Of a stretch of DNA of 64,000 nt, positions 1-9,010 are shown piece by piece (the stretch's first letter is position 1; the number at the start of each line of letters is the position of its first letter). The DNA is from a virus. Below the pieces are notes generated by a model. It was not told where the DNA came from and made no database searches. It was given only the letters and a program-made list of their open reading frames with translations. The stretch is from positions 81,345 to 145,344 of IMG/VR virus record IMGVR_UViG_3300008111_001025; one strand, 5' to 3'. The translations under genes were made by a program, and so were the position numbers.

Positions 1-326
1 CATATCGTAACTTTATCTTTATCGATGACATGCTAAGTGCTTGGACTACTATTATCAATAATCCTGCACTAGTAAACACAGGAAAAATCTTAACTATTGG
101 TCCAGATAATCCAATTAAGATTAGAGAATATGCAACTATAATTGCAAAGAAACTTAATTGGGATGGTAAAATACATTGGCATCGCAAACTACACCGTCCA
201 GGAGAAATTTATTGGTTGAATAGTAATCATAATTTACTTACCAAGCTAACCGGGTGGACACCTAAAGTAAGTTTAAGTGACGGTCTTGACAAAACTATTG
301 AAATTTGGAAAGAAAAATTAAAATGA
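1..326 (+). CDS. NAD-dependent sugar epimerase/dehydratase, C-terminal part (5' end outside window)
   Basis: The frame is open from the window edge (codons from position 3), so the gene starts upstream. The visible ~107 residues match the C-terminal substrate-binding end of extended short-chain dehydrogenases: 'RNFIFIDDML', then 'ILTIGPDNPIKIREYATII', then the closing 'GWTPKVSLSDGLDKTIE', which corresponds to the GW.P..SL.EGL..TI ending of nucleotide-sugar epimerases and dehydratases. The Rossmann core and YxxxK site are not in view, so the substrate is unknown. The stop overlaps the next ATG (ATGA at 323-326), which indicates an operon with the hypothetical and glycosyltransferase genes that follow. 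A role in sugar-nucleotide supply is inferred. Confidence 0.8.
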   Translation, partial: YRNFIFIDDMLSAWTTIINNPALVNTGKILTIGPDNPIKIREYATIIAKKLNWDGKIHWHRKLHRPGEIYWLNSNHNLLTKLTGWTPKVSLSDGLDKTIEIWKEKLK

Positions 327-901
327 AATGGTATTTTAATTTTAAAGATCCTGGAGGCGAGATATGGAAAATAACCAATGAGCTTGACGAGTCAACTCCG
401 TATATAGAAGTAGAAGCCGAACTTTATAAAGAGTTTTCAACTGAACAAAAGCGAATGCAAGACTACATTATTGTTCCTACTGGCAAGACAGATTTAAAAT
501 ATGAATTGCAATTGAAACATCAAGATCTATTAACATTTGACGTAGATACAAGCGTTCATCAAATTCAAAAAGTTGATAATGTTAATACTAATAATGCAGT
601 TGTAATCGAACAAGATGTTAAACAGGGAGTTTGGACAATCAGTATGACCGAACAACTACGAGCGTTATTAACTCAGACTGCATATTATAAAGATAAAACT
701 CAGCTGATATATGTTACTGATCAAGACGACCCAAATATTTTACTAGACACAATAGAAGTAAAGTTGTATAATATACTATTCGATAAATCGTTTGTGCTGC
801 CTAATCAATTAGTAAAAGTTGCTCAACGATTAAATGTAAGTTTGTATTGTGGTAAGATATTTGAAAATTATTATCATTTGGTAAAAAATTATGAAAATTA
901 A
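323..901 (+). CDS. hypothetical protein (192 aa)
   Basis: The start is the ATG inside the ATGA overlap with the upstream epimerase. An earlier in-frame TTG at 305 lacks a reason to be preferred. I do not recognise the family. The protein is soluble, with no signal peptide or membrane segment, and is mixed alpha/beta, rich in Asp, Gln and Lys. It lies between an epimerase and a GT-A-like glycosyltransferase, each overlapping by a few bases, so it is probably co-translated with them. No function is assigned. Confidence 0.7.
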   Translation: MKWYFNFKDPGGEIWKITNELDESTPYIEVEAELYKEFSTEQKRMQDYIIVPTGKTDLKYELQLKHQDLLTFDVDTSVHQIQKVDNVNTNNAVVIEQDVKQGVWTISMTEQLRALLTQTAYYKDKTQLIYVTDQDDPNILLDTIEVKLYNILFDKSFVLPNQLVKVAQRLNVSLYCGKIFENYYHLVKNYEN

Positions 902-1784
902 AGTAGCGGAACAGGACATTATTTTCCTTAGTTATGACGAACCTAATGCTGAAAAAAATTATGCTGACCTATGTGCAAAAGTTCCTTGGGCAAAAAGAGT
1001 TCATGGAGTTAAGGGCAGCGACGCCGCACACAAAGCATGTGCCGCACTAAGCGAAACAGAATACTTTGTTACTGTAGATGCTGATAATATAATTGATCCA
1101 AAATTTCTTGACATTGAAGTAGACTTAGCAGAATTAGGTCTCACTACTGAGCATGTGTTTAGTTGGTGCGGAAAAGTTCACGTCAACGGCCTTATGTATG
1201 GCAATGGTGGTTTAAAAATGTGGACACGTAAATTTGTTAATAATATGCGTACACACGAAAATTCAGCAGTTGACGACGAAAAGGGAAAAGTAGAATTTTG
1301 TTTTGACGAAAAGTATTATCAGTTCAACGACAGTTATTCAGAAAGTTTTACTAATGCAACACCTTTTCAAGCCTGGCGAGCAGGATTCCGCGAAGGTGTT
1401 AAAATGAGCCTCAACCAAGGCACTAAAACTACTGATATAAAAAAGGTGTGGTGGCAAAATTATCAACGATTACTTATATGGTGCAATATTGGTGTAGACG
1501 TTGATAACGGCATTTGGAGTACAATAGGTGCTCGAGAAGGTTGTTACATGACTAATTGTACTGACTGGGATTATGCACAGGTGCGCGACTTTGAATATTT
1601 AACTGAGTATTGGAAAGAAAAGGGATACGGTCCTACAACAGATACTTCTGATTATTTTAATTGGTTAGGTACTGAACTTAAACACAAGTGCGGTTTAGAA
1701 GTTTCCAATATTGATAGTGACGGTTCAAAATTTTTCAAGACGGTGTATCAAAACACGCCAAGAATAATTAAAAGGGCAAAATGA
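891..1784 (+). CDS. GT-A-like glycosyltransferase, paralogue of the gene at 10516
   Basis: The N-terminus 'DIIFLSYDEPNAEKNY' followed by 'AKRVHGVKGSDAAHKA' and 'FVTVDADNII' has the layout of a nucleotide-diphospho-sugar transferase. VDAD is the likely DxD metal/nucleotide-sugar motif near residue 60-65. Further blocks 'MYGNGGLKMWTRK' and 'AGFREGVKMSL' recur in the 10516 protein (YGYGGVKLLPRK, SAFRECVKLSS), so the two are paralogues with the same block order. This one carries about 70 extra residues. The ATG at 891 overlaps the preceding stop, and the stop overlaps the next radical-SAM start. The family assignment comes from motifs. Donor and acceptor are unknown. Confidence 0.6.
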   Translation: MKIKVAEQDIIFLSYDEPNAEKNYADLCAKVPWAKRVHGVKGSDAAHKACAALSETEYFVTVDADNIIDPKFLDIEVDLAELGLTTEHVFSWCGKVHVNGLMYGNGGLKMWTRKFVNNMRTHENSAVDDEKGKVEFCFDEKYYQFNDSYSESFTNATPFQAWRAGFREGVKMSLNQGTKTTDIKKVWWQNYQRLLIWCNIGVDVDNGIWSTIGAREGCYMTNCTDWDYAQVRDFEYLTEYWKEKGYGPTTDTSDYFNWLGTELKHKCGLEVSNIDSDGSKFFKTVYQNTPRIIKRAK

Positions 1785-3163
1785 GCAACGAGCAAAAAAT
1801 ACAAATACTCAAAGATAAACGAGATAAAATTAACTCAGTAAGTTGTAGTTTTTGCACAGCTAAATGGTTACAAACAACTTTATATCTGCAAAACGGTTAC
1901 AATCACAGTTGCCATCATCCTGCTCCTCATAAGATTCCTCTCGAAGAAGTACTAGCAGATCCTGCGGCATTGCATAACAGTAAATTTAAAAAAAGCCAAC
2001 GTGAACTGATGCTCAAAGGCGAGCGACCTAGTGAGTGTGATTATTGTTGGAACATAGAAGATTTAAATAAAGATTATTTTAGCGATAGGCATTATAAAAC
2101 ATCGGATTACTGGGCATGGGATAAATTTGATCAAATTGCTAACAGCGACCCTAATGATAATGTTTATCCTAGTTATTTAGAAATTAGTTTTTCCAATGCA
2201 TGTAATTTTGCGTGTATTTACTGTAGTCCTGAAATTTCATCTAAATGGATGGAAGATATACAACAGAACGGGTCTTACCCAGTTAAGAATGGAGCTCATC
2301 ATTTAGGCTGGTTAAAACAAGTGGGACGTTATCCGTATGCACATCACGATGAGAATCCGTATGTAGACGCTTTCTGGAAATGGTTTCCAGAAACGTTACC
2401 GCATTTAAAAGTGTTGCGTATTACAGGCGGTGAACCAACTATGAGTAAAGACTTATGGAAATTATTAGATTACTTAATTGAAAACCCGCAGCCTGAATTA
2501 GAATTAGCTATTAACACTAACATGTGTGTGCCTGATGTATTAATTGAAAAATTAATTAATAAAATTAATAGCTTACGAGGTGTGATAAAGCGTTTAGATA
2601 TTTACACTAGTCTTGAAAGCACTGGATCTCAGGCAGAATATGCAAGAGACGGATTAGACATCAGTGTATGGCAGCAGAATGTTTGTAAAGTATTAGATAA
2701 TACGCAATCAACAGTGGCTATAATGACCACTGTTAACATATTAAGTTTACCTACCTTTGTAGATTTTATAGAACTAGTAATGCAGTTACGTAAAGATTAC
2801 AATACAAACTTTGAACATAATCGAATTCCGCTCAGTATAAATTATCTAAGATGGCCACCACATTTGCAATGCACTCTTTTAGATAAAGAAGAAAGACAGC
2901 AGTATGCAGATGATATCTATGTAGCTTGTGAAAAATGGCTGAAATATTATAGCTTAGAAAAGTATGCTCGAATCTATTTAGAAGAATGGGATCAAATACA
3001 AAGATTTTGTGATTACTTACGCACAGCAGAACCAGCAGTAGAACACAGACAGGACTTTGTAAGATACATACAAGAGTATAATTTTAGAAGAAACAAATCG
3101 TTTACTAAGATATTTCCTGAATTCAAAAACTTATTAAAGGAATGGGATGCCCAAGAAGCCTGA
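1781..3163 (+). CDS. radical SAM protein with N-terminal Cys/His 'CHHP' twitch-like domain
   Basis: The canonical radical-SAM 4Fe-4S motif is C141-NFA-C145-IY-C148, followed by 'RITGGEP' (GGEP at 216-219). The N-terminal ~100 residues hold C22, C25, the C44-H-H-P motif and C86-x2-C89-W with 'LKGERPSECDYCW'. This resembles the N-terminal twitch/auxiliary-cluster segment of 'twitch domain-containing radical SAM proteins' common in marine phages. The usual Cys-Cys pair is replaced by Cys-His-His. It is paralogous and adjacent to the next gene, which shares the same CHHP signature, and overlaps it by 17 bp. The substrate is unknown. A peptide or small-molecule modification is the family expectation. 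Confidence 0.88.
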   Translation: MSNEQKIQILKDKRDKINSVSCSFCTAKWLQTTLYLQNGYNHSCHHPAPHKIPLEEVLADPAALHNSKFKKSQRELMLKGERPSECDYCWNIEDLNKDYFSDRHYKTSDYWAWDKFDQIANSDPNDNVYPSYLEISFSNACNFACIYCSPEISSKWMEDIQQNGSYPVKNGAHHLGWLKQVGRYPYAHHDENPYVDAFWKWFPETLPHLKVLRITGGEPTMSKDLWKLLDYLIENPQPELELAINTNMCVPDVLIEKLINKINSLRGVIKRLDIYTSLESTGSQAEYARDGLDISVWQQNVCKVLDNTQSTVAIMTTVNILSLPTFVDFIELVMQLRKDYNTNFEHNRIPLSINYLRWPPHLQCTLLDKEERQQYADDIYVACEKWLKYYSLEKYARIYLEEWDQIQRFCDYLRTAEPAVEHRQDFVRYIQEYNFRRNKSFTKIFPEFKNLLKEWDAQEA

Positions 3164-4595
3164 AGAAGATTTAAAGCAATATAGAGAACGTGTTCTAGAC
3201 ACTAAGAGCACCAGCTTCTGCGGAGCAAAATGGTATAATGCTACTACATGGCTAGGTAGTGGTACCACAGCAAGTTGCCATCATCCTCCAGCACATAAAA
3301 TTCCAATAGAGGAAATTAAACGTAATTACACTGCTATTCATAATACTGAACATAAAAAAGAAATGCGTCGAATGATGCAGTCTGGCGAACGCCCTCGCGA
3401 GTGTGAGTACTGTTGGAAAATGGAAGACATGGGCAAAGATGCTGTTAGTGATCGAACATTTAAAAGTATCATTTATACTGATGAAGAACTACAACAGGCG
3501 TTTGATGCAGACATAAACGAAAATACTAATTTAAAAACTTTTGAAATTGCATTTGATAGGGTATGTAATCTTGCCTGTTCATATTGTAATGCTAGTTTCT
3601 CAACTACATGGGCAAAGGATATTAAAAACAACGGTCCTTATATTAATCTTGTAAGTGACGGCGCAGGCGCATTTCATCACGATGGATCTTGGGCACAGCC
3701 TTACAAAGACGATGAAGATAATCCCTATGTACAAGCATTTTGGAAATGGTGGGATAACGGACTATCAGAAAGTCTACAAGAGTTACGAATCACAGGCGGC
3801 GAACCTCTAATGAGTGGTAACACATGGAAATTATTTGATTGGTTTGAAGCGCAAAACAGTGATATGAGATTTGCTATTAACAGTAACTTAATTGCAAAGT
3901 CTGATATTATAGATAAGTTAATTGCTAAATCAAAAAATATTAAACACTTTGATTTGTACACAAGTTGCGAAGCAGTAGGCGATCAAGCAGAATACATACG
4001 TGATGGTCTAGATTATCAACTATGGAAAACAAATCTAAAAAGAATTCTTACAGAAGCAAACTATAAAGGTGTACACATAATGATGACTATTAATAGTTTA
4101 TCTTTGTTTAGTATTACTGAATTTCTTGACGAAATGTACCAGCTAAAAGAAATGACACAAAGTAGAACTCCTACTGTTAGTTTAAATCTGTTAAGATTTC
4201 CTAGTTTTCAAAGTCCGTTGGCACTACCTAATCATATTAAAGATCATTGCCATAAAAAGCTGTCAACATGGTATGCGCAAAATAAAGACCTACCAGGTTG
4301 GCACGAATTTGAACGTGCAAGTATTGAAAGATTAATTGATTATCTTGTTACAGTAGATGCACCTCATCGCAGAACAAGTAATCCTATTACACTGTGGAGA
4401 GACTTTAAAACTTTTTATCAGCAGTACGATCAGCGCAGATCAAAATCCATATATGTATTTCCTAAAATTTTAACAGATTGGATTGATACTATACCTGATA
4501 CAGACATAGCAATAAAAGAGTTAGCAGACAAAGAAGGCTGGGTGTTAACACCTGACTCAAGGAACATTGATGATCCTATTGCGACCTACAATTAA
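3147..4595 (+). CDS. radical SAM protein, tandem paralogue with 'CHHP' N-terminal domain
   Basis: The radical-SAM motif is C140-NLA-C144-SY-C147 with 'RITGGEPLMS' downstream. The N-terminal auxiliary motif set matches the preceding protein at nearly the same positions (C25, C44-H-H-P, C86-x2-C89-W, 'GERPRECEYCW'). The same 'DNPYVQAFWKWW' block precedes GGEP. A tandem duplication followed by divergence is the simplest reading. The start ATG at 3147 follows an AAAGG ribosome-binding sequence and lies within the end of the upstream gene. The C-terminal 'RRSKSIYVFPKIL' mirrors 'RRNKSFTKIFPEF' of the neighbour. The substrate is unknown. Confidence 0.88.
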   Translation: MPKKPEEDLKQYRERVLDTKSTSFCGAKWYNATTWLGSGTTASCHHPPAHKIPIEEIKRNYTAIHNTEHKKEMRRMMQSGERPRECEYCWKMEDMGKDAVSDRTFKSIIYTDEELQQAFDADINENTNLKTFEIAFDRVCNLACSYCNASFSTTWAKDIKNNGPYINLVSDGAGAFHHDGSWAQPYKDDEDNPYVQAFWKWWDNGLSESLQELRITGGEPLMSGNTWKLFDWFEAQNSDMRFAINSNLIAKSDIIDKLIAKSKNIKHFDLYTSCEAVGDQAEYIRDGLDYQLWKTNLKRILTEANYKGVHIMMTINSLSLFSITEFLDEMYQLKEMTQSRTPTVSLNLLRFPSFQSPLALPNHIKDHCHKKLSTWYAQNKDLPGWHEFERASIERLIDYLVTVDAPHRRTSNPITLWRDFKTFYQQYDQRRSKSIYVFPKILTDWIDTIPDTDIAIKELADKEGWVLTPDSRNIDDPIATYN

Positions 4596-5862
4596 TTTAT
4601 ATTACGATAATATTGTTAACGGAATACCTGTTCCTAACGGCATAACACGATATAAAATTAATAAACAGTACGATATTCCAGTGATGTCTAGTTTAGAATA
4701 CAGTGATCAAGTCCTTAAAACTACGTATTTTTATAATGTAATGAAGGCAAACGAAGTCACAGTTAATTTGTTTACTAAAAGAGATATGGCGTCAAATTTA
4801 TTTTATCCATTGGAGCTTTCAAAAACAGCAATACGGAATCGTCTTATTGATATTATTCCGGAAAAGACATTAACTCGTATTAAAAAACGAAAAATGAAAT
4901 TATTATTACTTTATCAACAATGGATAGGTGATTATAACTTTATGCAAAATCTTAAAGAAAGAATTGATGTATTAATTCGAAACGGAGTTCCTACTGATCA
5001 AATTTATTTAATAACCGGTGATATTAATTGTTCCTATCAGGAATTATTTGACAAGGTTAAAGTATTTGGTATTGATTGGTGGCAAATTGCTTATCAACTA
5101 ACTTGTAAATCTAAGTATCAAAATATTGATTATCATTGGGTCACATTTTTACTAGATGATGAAGTGCGTGAAAGTTTTGATATCAATAATTGGAATAATC
5201 CCAGTTTACTATTTACAGCATTAACTGGTGAATCGTCAATGCATTCACTGGCTACTATTACTGAACTAGAATCTAGAGAATTATTAGATAAAGGTTGCTA
5301 TGAATTTAATGTTAAGAAAAACAAAAATCTAAATTTAGATAGTAAAATATTTACTAATGAGTCATTGTTAAATAACAAACAGTCAAAAAAAGATATAATT
5401 AATAATTTATTATCATCTGAGACAACTATCGCAAATATATCGGAGTCATTAGAAGACAGTCTATTTGCAATTGTAGCAGAGCCGTTCACACCTATGATGG
5501 ATAAAACGTATCTGTCAGAAACAAATGCACTATGGGTATCGCCAAATATATGGAACGCTATTGCTCAAGGTTATCCTTTTATGGTAGTAGGAAGTTTATC
5601 TACTATGCGTTATCTTAATAACGAAGGATATTTTAGTTATGTAGATCTGTTTAATGAAACATATGATAGTGTTAGTGATTTAAAAATTAAATTAAATTTA
5701 ATAATGACTGAAGTTGACAGATTATCTAAATTGTCTAAAGAAGAAATTAATGATCGTATAATTTTAACAAAACCATTTATCGAGGCCAATAAGAAAAAGT
5801 TTTATGATAAAAAACACACTTGGAAATTTTACGACCTTTTCAAAGAAATGCAATATGAATAA
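4570..5862 (+). CDS. 'TEKTW'-type protein, possible glycosyltransferase (divergent copy)
   Basis: The first ATG (4570) is preferred over the in-frame TTG at 4567. The protein has 430 residues. Near the C-terminus it has 'SETNALWVSPNIWNAIAQG', then 'PFMVVGSLSTMRYLNNEGYF'. This aligns in layout with the 'ITEKTWRT...HPFIFAGPPEQFRYIKQMGF' segment of the proteins at 35153 and 37319, so it is a diverged member of the same family. The E-x-K/(N)-x-W...G...P...G arrangement is reminiscent of nucleotide-sugar-binding C-lobes of GT-B enzymes such as fucosyltransferases, but that is inference. No signal peptide. It sits between radical-SAM genes with short overlaps. Confidence 0.65.
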   Translation: MILLRPTINLYYDNIVNGIPVPNGITRYKINKQYDIPVMSSLEYSDQVLKTTYFYNVMKANEVTVNLFTKRDMASNLFYPLELSKTAIRNRLIDIIPEKTLTRIKKRKMKLLLLYQQWIGDYNFMQNLKERIDVLIRNGVPTDQIYLITGDINCSYQELFDKVKVFGIDWWQIAYQLTCKSKYQNIDYHWVTFLLDDEVRESFDINNWNNPSLLFTALTGESSMHSLATITELESRELLDKGCYEFNVKKNKNLNLDSKIFTNESLLNNKQSKKDIINNLLSSETTIANISESLEDSLFAIVAEPFTPMMDKTYLSETNALWVSPNIWNAIAQGYPFMVVGSLSTMRYLNNEGYFSYVDLFNETYDSVSDLKIKLNLIMTEVDRLSKLSKEEINDRIILTKPFIEANKKKFYDKKHTWKFYDLFKEMQYE

Positions 5863-7114
5863 AGATTTTAATAATTTTTGTGTAGCACCCTGGATGCACT
5901 TGCACGTCATCAACGACGGTAGAGCTTTTGCATGTTGTCAAACCCCATTAAAAAACGAAAATAGTTTTGGAAATGTAAAAACTCAAAAACTTATAGAAAT
6001 TGTTAATAGTGATCAAGCTAAAGTAATGAGGAAAAATATGCTTGAAGGCAAGCCTCTGCCTACTGCTTGTGAAAGATGTACTTCTAAAGAAGCTGTTGGA
6101 CTTAATAGTATGCGAACAGGCTTTAATGATAGATGGTATGCAGAAATGCAACCGTTAATTGAACAAACAGATATAGACGGTGCCATTCCTTCATTGCAAT
6201 TAAAATACTGGGATTTTAGATTTAGTAACTATTGTAATCTAGCTTGCACAACATGTTCACCACTGTTTAGTACACAGTGGGCATCTGATTGGATTAAACT
6301 ACATCCTGGATACGACAAATATTCTGAAACAAGATTAATTGATTTAGAAAAAGCAGATTTATTTTGGGACGACATTGCACAAAATTTAGATACAATGAAG
6401 CAGATACATTTTGCAGGTGGCGAACCACTAATGATGCCTGAACATTGGAAAATTTTAAAACTACTTGATGAACGTAAAAAATATGACATTGAATTAAGAT
6501 ACAGTACCAATGGGACCACGTTAGGTAGAGATAAAGACAATGTATTAGATTATTGGAAAAAATTTAAACATGTACATTTAAGTTTGAGCATCGATGGCGA
6601 AGGTGATGCATTTGAATATATCAGATATAAAGGTAACTGGAAATCTACATTTGAAAATTTAAAACGTATACGAGAAAGCGGAGTAGTTGATTATTGGTTT
6701 CATCCTACAGTGAGTATATTAAATATATTTAGATTAACAGAATTGCATGAAGTTTTACATAAAGCAGATCTTATGCCTTTAAAATCAATACACAAGCACA
6801 TGGGCTTCAACATTGAAAATTATTGGGTTGATAGATTTCACCTGAATCCTTTGTTTACTCCTGATTATTATAGTATAACAGTTCTTCCTGCCCATTTAAA
6901 AGATCAAGCCGCTGAAAAAATAACAAAGTATGGCAAGAAGCTTGAGGCTGACACAGCAATACCTTTTAGCGGTTGGCAAAATATTATTGATTTTATGTAT
7001 AGTGAAGATCGCAGCATACTATTTGAAAAGTTTAAATGGAAATCGCAACAGATTGATACTATTCGAAACAATGATGTTTTTGCATTTAATCCGGAGCTTA
7101 TCAATGTTAAATAA
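5855..7114 (+). CDS. radical SAM protein with N-terminal twitch domain
   Basis: The ATG at 5855 overlaps the upstream stop and is preferred over the in-frame TTG at 5804. The N-terminal auxiliary segment reads 'FCVAPWMHLHVINDGRAFACC' (C9, C27-C28), then 'MLEGKPLPTACERC' (C72, C75). The radical-SAM motif is C127-NLA-C131-TT-C134, followed by 'HFAGGEPLMM' and 'STNGTTLG'. This is the typical arrangement of phage twitch domain-containing radical SAM proteins. It resembles the proteins at 13728 and 18819 most closely. It lies in a tight operon with the SGNH gene. The substrate is unknown. Confidence 0.9.
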   Translation: MNKDFNNFCVAPWMHLHVINDGRAFACCQTPLKNENSFGNVKTQKLIEIVNSDQAKVMRKNMLEGKPLPTACERCTSKEAVGLNSMRTGFNDRWYAEMQPLIEQTDIDGAIPSLQLKYWDFRFSNYCNLACTTCSPLFSTQWASDWIKLHPGYDKYSETRLIDLEKADLFWDDIAQNLDTMKQIHFAGGEPLMMPEHWKILKLLDERKKYDIELRYSTNGTTLGRDKDNVLDYWKKFKHVHLSLSIDGEGDAFEYIRYKGNWKSTFENLKRIRESGVVDYWFHPTVSILNIFRLTELHEVLHKADLMPLKSIHKHMGFNIENYWVDRFHLNPLFTPDYYSITVLPAHLKDQAAEKITKYGKKLEADTAIPFSGWQNIIDFMYSEDRSILFEKFKWKSQQIDTIRNNDVFAFNPELINVK

Positions 7115-7955
7115 AATAAAAAAATATATAAGAGGTTTAACTCTTGAAGAGTATATAAAATATGTAAAAACATCATCAAGTCATGTTAATAGTATTGACG
7201 ACCTTGCACAATTTGGTATTAAAAAATCAGTATGGTCTAAAGATGACTATGAGCGCGGCTATACAACTGTACTAGGTATGAATTCAGCAGAGGAAAAAAT
7301 AGTAAAACCTGGAGATTGGGAGTACGTTATCAATAGATACAATTTTAGAGAAATATGGGACTTTAATTCTCCTAGACCTAAAATTGGATTTTTTGGTTGT
7401 AGTTTTACATTTGGTGAAGGTATAGAATATAAAGATACATTTGTTAGTATGGTTTCAAAGCAGTTTGACCTTAATTGTTTTAATTTAGCTATAGGTGGAT
7501 CTTCTTTACAAAGGGTGGCAAAAACGTTTAGTGCTGCCTCTAAAGTAATAGATCTTGATTATGCTGTGTTTACCTTGCCGCAATGGCATAGACAAATGTA
7601 TCTTGACGATCAAGGTAAAATTGTTAATCTTATACCCCAATGGCCGCATCAACAGTATGAAGAATTAAGTAATCAGCTTACTGCTTTAGACGAGGAATAT
7701 TATATAGTACAAGCAGTATCTTATGTAAACTGGATACATGATTTAGCAGAACATAAAAATATAAAAATAATTTTATGTTCTTGGGATTATCCACTAAACG
7801 ATTTATGTGAGGTTATGTACCCTAATGAAACAATAAAACCTTTTCCTAATATTGATGATAAATGCGCTAGAGATAAAATGCATCCTGGTATACGTTCTCA
7901 ACATGCACATGCAGAGCAAATTAAAAGAGCAATATATGATAGAGCTTGGTTTTAG
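7104..7955 (+). CDS. SGNH/GDSL-family hydrolase
   Basis: The ATG at 7104 overlaps the previous stop, giving 283 residues. The SGNH blocks are visible: block I 'IGFFGCSFTFGEG' with the nucleophile Ser near residue 100, block II 'AIGGSSLQR', and block V 'DKMHPGIRSQHAHA' with the Asp-x-x-His-Pro dyad. The ~90-residue N-terminal extension before block I is not recognised. SGNH enzymes act as esterases, lipases, acyltransferases or carbohydrate deacetylases. No signal peptide is visible, so it is probably cytoplasmic. It is one of four SGNH proteins in this window, which fits acyl or acetyl tailoring of the island's product (inference). Confidence 0.82.
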   Translation: MLNKIKKYIRGLTLEEYIKYVKTSSSHVNSIDDLAQFGIKKSVWSKDDYERGYTTVLGMNSAEEKIVKPGDWEYVINRYNFREIWDFNSPRPKIGFFGCSFTFGEGIEYKDTFVSMVSKQFDLNCFNLAIGGSSLQRVAKTFSAASKVIDLDYAVFTLPQWHRQMYLDDQGKIVNLIPQWPHQQYEELSNQLTALDEEYYIVQAVSYVNWIHDLAEHKNIKIILCSWDYPLNDLCEVMYPNETIKPFPNIDDKCARDKMHPGIRSQHAHAEQIKRAIYDRAWF

Positions 7956-8898
7956 AAATAAAGATAATCAAATAAAATATCTTCAGATTAAACCTGATGA
8001 TACAGCATTGGCATCTGCATGGACTAAACAATTAGATCATTTATTACTAACACATAATAACAAAATATTTCAAAAGAATTTTAGTTTGTTAGGGTTTCAT
8101 AACGATTGCAGAACGCGAGAACATATTTGTAATGATTTAGATAGGAGTATCCAAACAATAAATTATTATAAAGCATATAGAATTAATGAAGATTTTAGTT
8201 CTTTAAGATACGAACACAATCAAGATCTTCTTAATGTTCTACATCATCATTTTGAAATAACACAAGGACAATTATGGAAACCAGGTACTGTTTTAGCTAA
8301 AGCTAATGGGGAAACAAGAAATGCAATATCTATGCTTAACCATTGTTGCCATGAATTAGAGGCATGGTATGAAACAGAAAAAAATAGCCCTGAATGGACC
8401 AACGGATATTTTTATTATAATGTACTTGGAGTAACAGATCGTATTGAAATTCCTCTAGAAGAAAAACGAAATTTTACTAGAGACATTACTGATGGTTTAG
8501 TTTATCTTCATTATGCGCAAACAGGCAAGACATGGTACGAAGCATATCTTGACAATGATAATATAGTAGAAGCAAATGGCATTTCAGAACACAGAATAAT
8601 CAGCGGCGAGTTTAATTGTTACTTTGGAACAGGCTATGAATTGCCTATGGATGACAATTTTACAAAATGGTTAGAAGCAAGAGGAGTAGATCCTACAGAC
8701 GAACAGCTTGCACTTGGTTATGCACCTGTGGGAAAAATTATTGATATGCCATATACTGAGGCAGTAGATTTTTTTAAAGAATATACAGATTTTTACTCAA
8801 TTGAATTTAATAAAAAACGCATAGAATACGACTACAGACATACTGATATTGGTTATTTTCCTATGTTAGAACGTATGTGGAGTAAATGGAATGGCTAA
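7936..8898 (+). CDS. hypothetical protein (320 aa)
   Basis: The start is the ATG at 7936, overlapping the SGNH gene. Longer in-frame starts would run deep into that gene. I do not recognise the family. Visible blocks are a His-rich 'LLNVLHHHFEITQGQLW', 'NAISMLNHCCHELEAWYE' and 'SGEFNCYFGTGYELPM', followed by 'LALGYAPVGKIIDM'. The clustered His and Cys residues could bind metal, but no known motif is matched. Soluble, no signal peptide. Its stop overlaps the start (8891) of the disrupted gene that follows, so the two were probably translated together. Confidence 0.7.
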   Translation: MIELGFRNKDNQIKYLQIKPDDTALASAWTKQLDHLLLTHNNKIFQKNFSLLGFHNDCRTREHICNDLDRSIQTINYYKAYRINEDFSSLRYEHNQDLLNVLHHHFEITQGQLWKPGTVLAKANGETRNAISMLNHCCHELEAWYETEKNSPEWTNGYFYYNVLGVTDRIEIPLEEKRNFTRDITDGLVYLHYAQTGKTWYEAYLDNDNIVEANGISEHRIISGEFNCYFGTGYELPMDDNFTKWLEARGVDPTDEQLALGYAPVGKIIDMPYTEAVDFFKEYTDFYSIEFNKKRIEYDYRHTDIGYFPMLERMWSKWNG

Positions 8899-9010
8899 TT
8901 TTATTAATGGTATATGGGAAAATGCTGGAAATGAATTTTGGAATATTAAGAAACCTGACGAAATATTAGGTATAGCTCGTGTGTCTACTTACACATGGAT
9001 TTTTTACTGA
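8891..9010 (+). pseudogene. N-terminal fragment of a frame-disrupted gene
   Basis: An ATG at 8891 overlaps the preceding stop, the usual start arrangement here. It reads 39 codons (MANFINGIWENAGNEF..., ending ...VSTYTWIFY) to a TGA at 9008-9010. Around position 8996 the +1 frame continues naturally as '..TYT/HGFFTEGG..', the N-terminus of the 183-residue reading frame at 8979. This suggests the two pieces were one ~210-residue gene and that a 1-nt insertion or 2-nt deletion separates them. It could be a real mutation, a sequencing or assembly error, or programmed +1 shifting. See findings. Confidence 0.55.
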
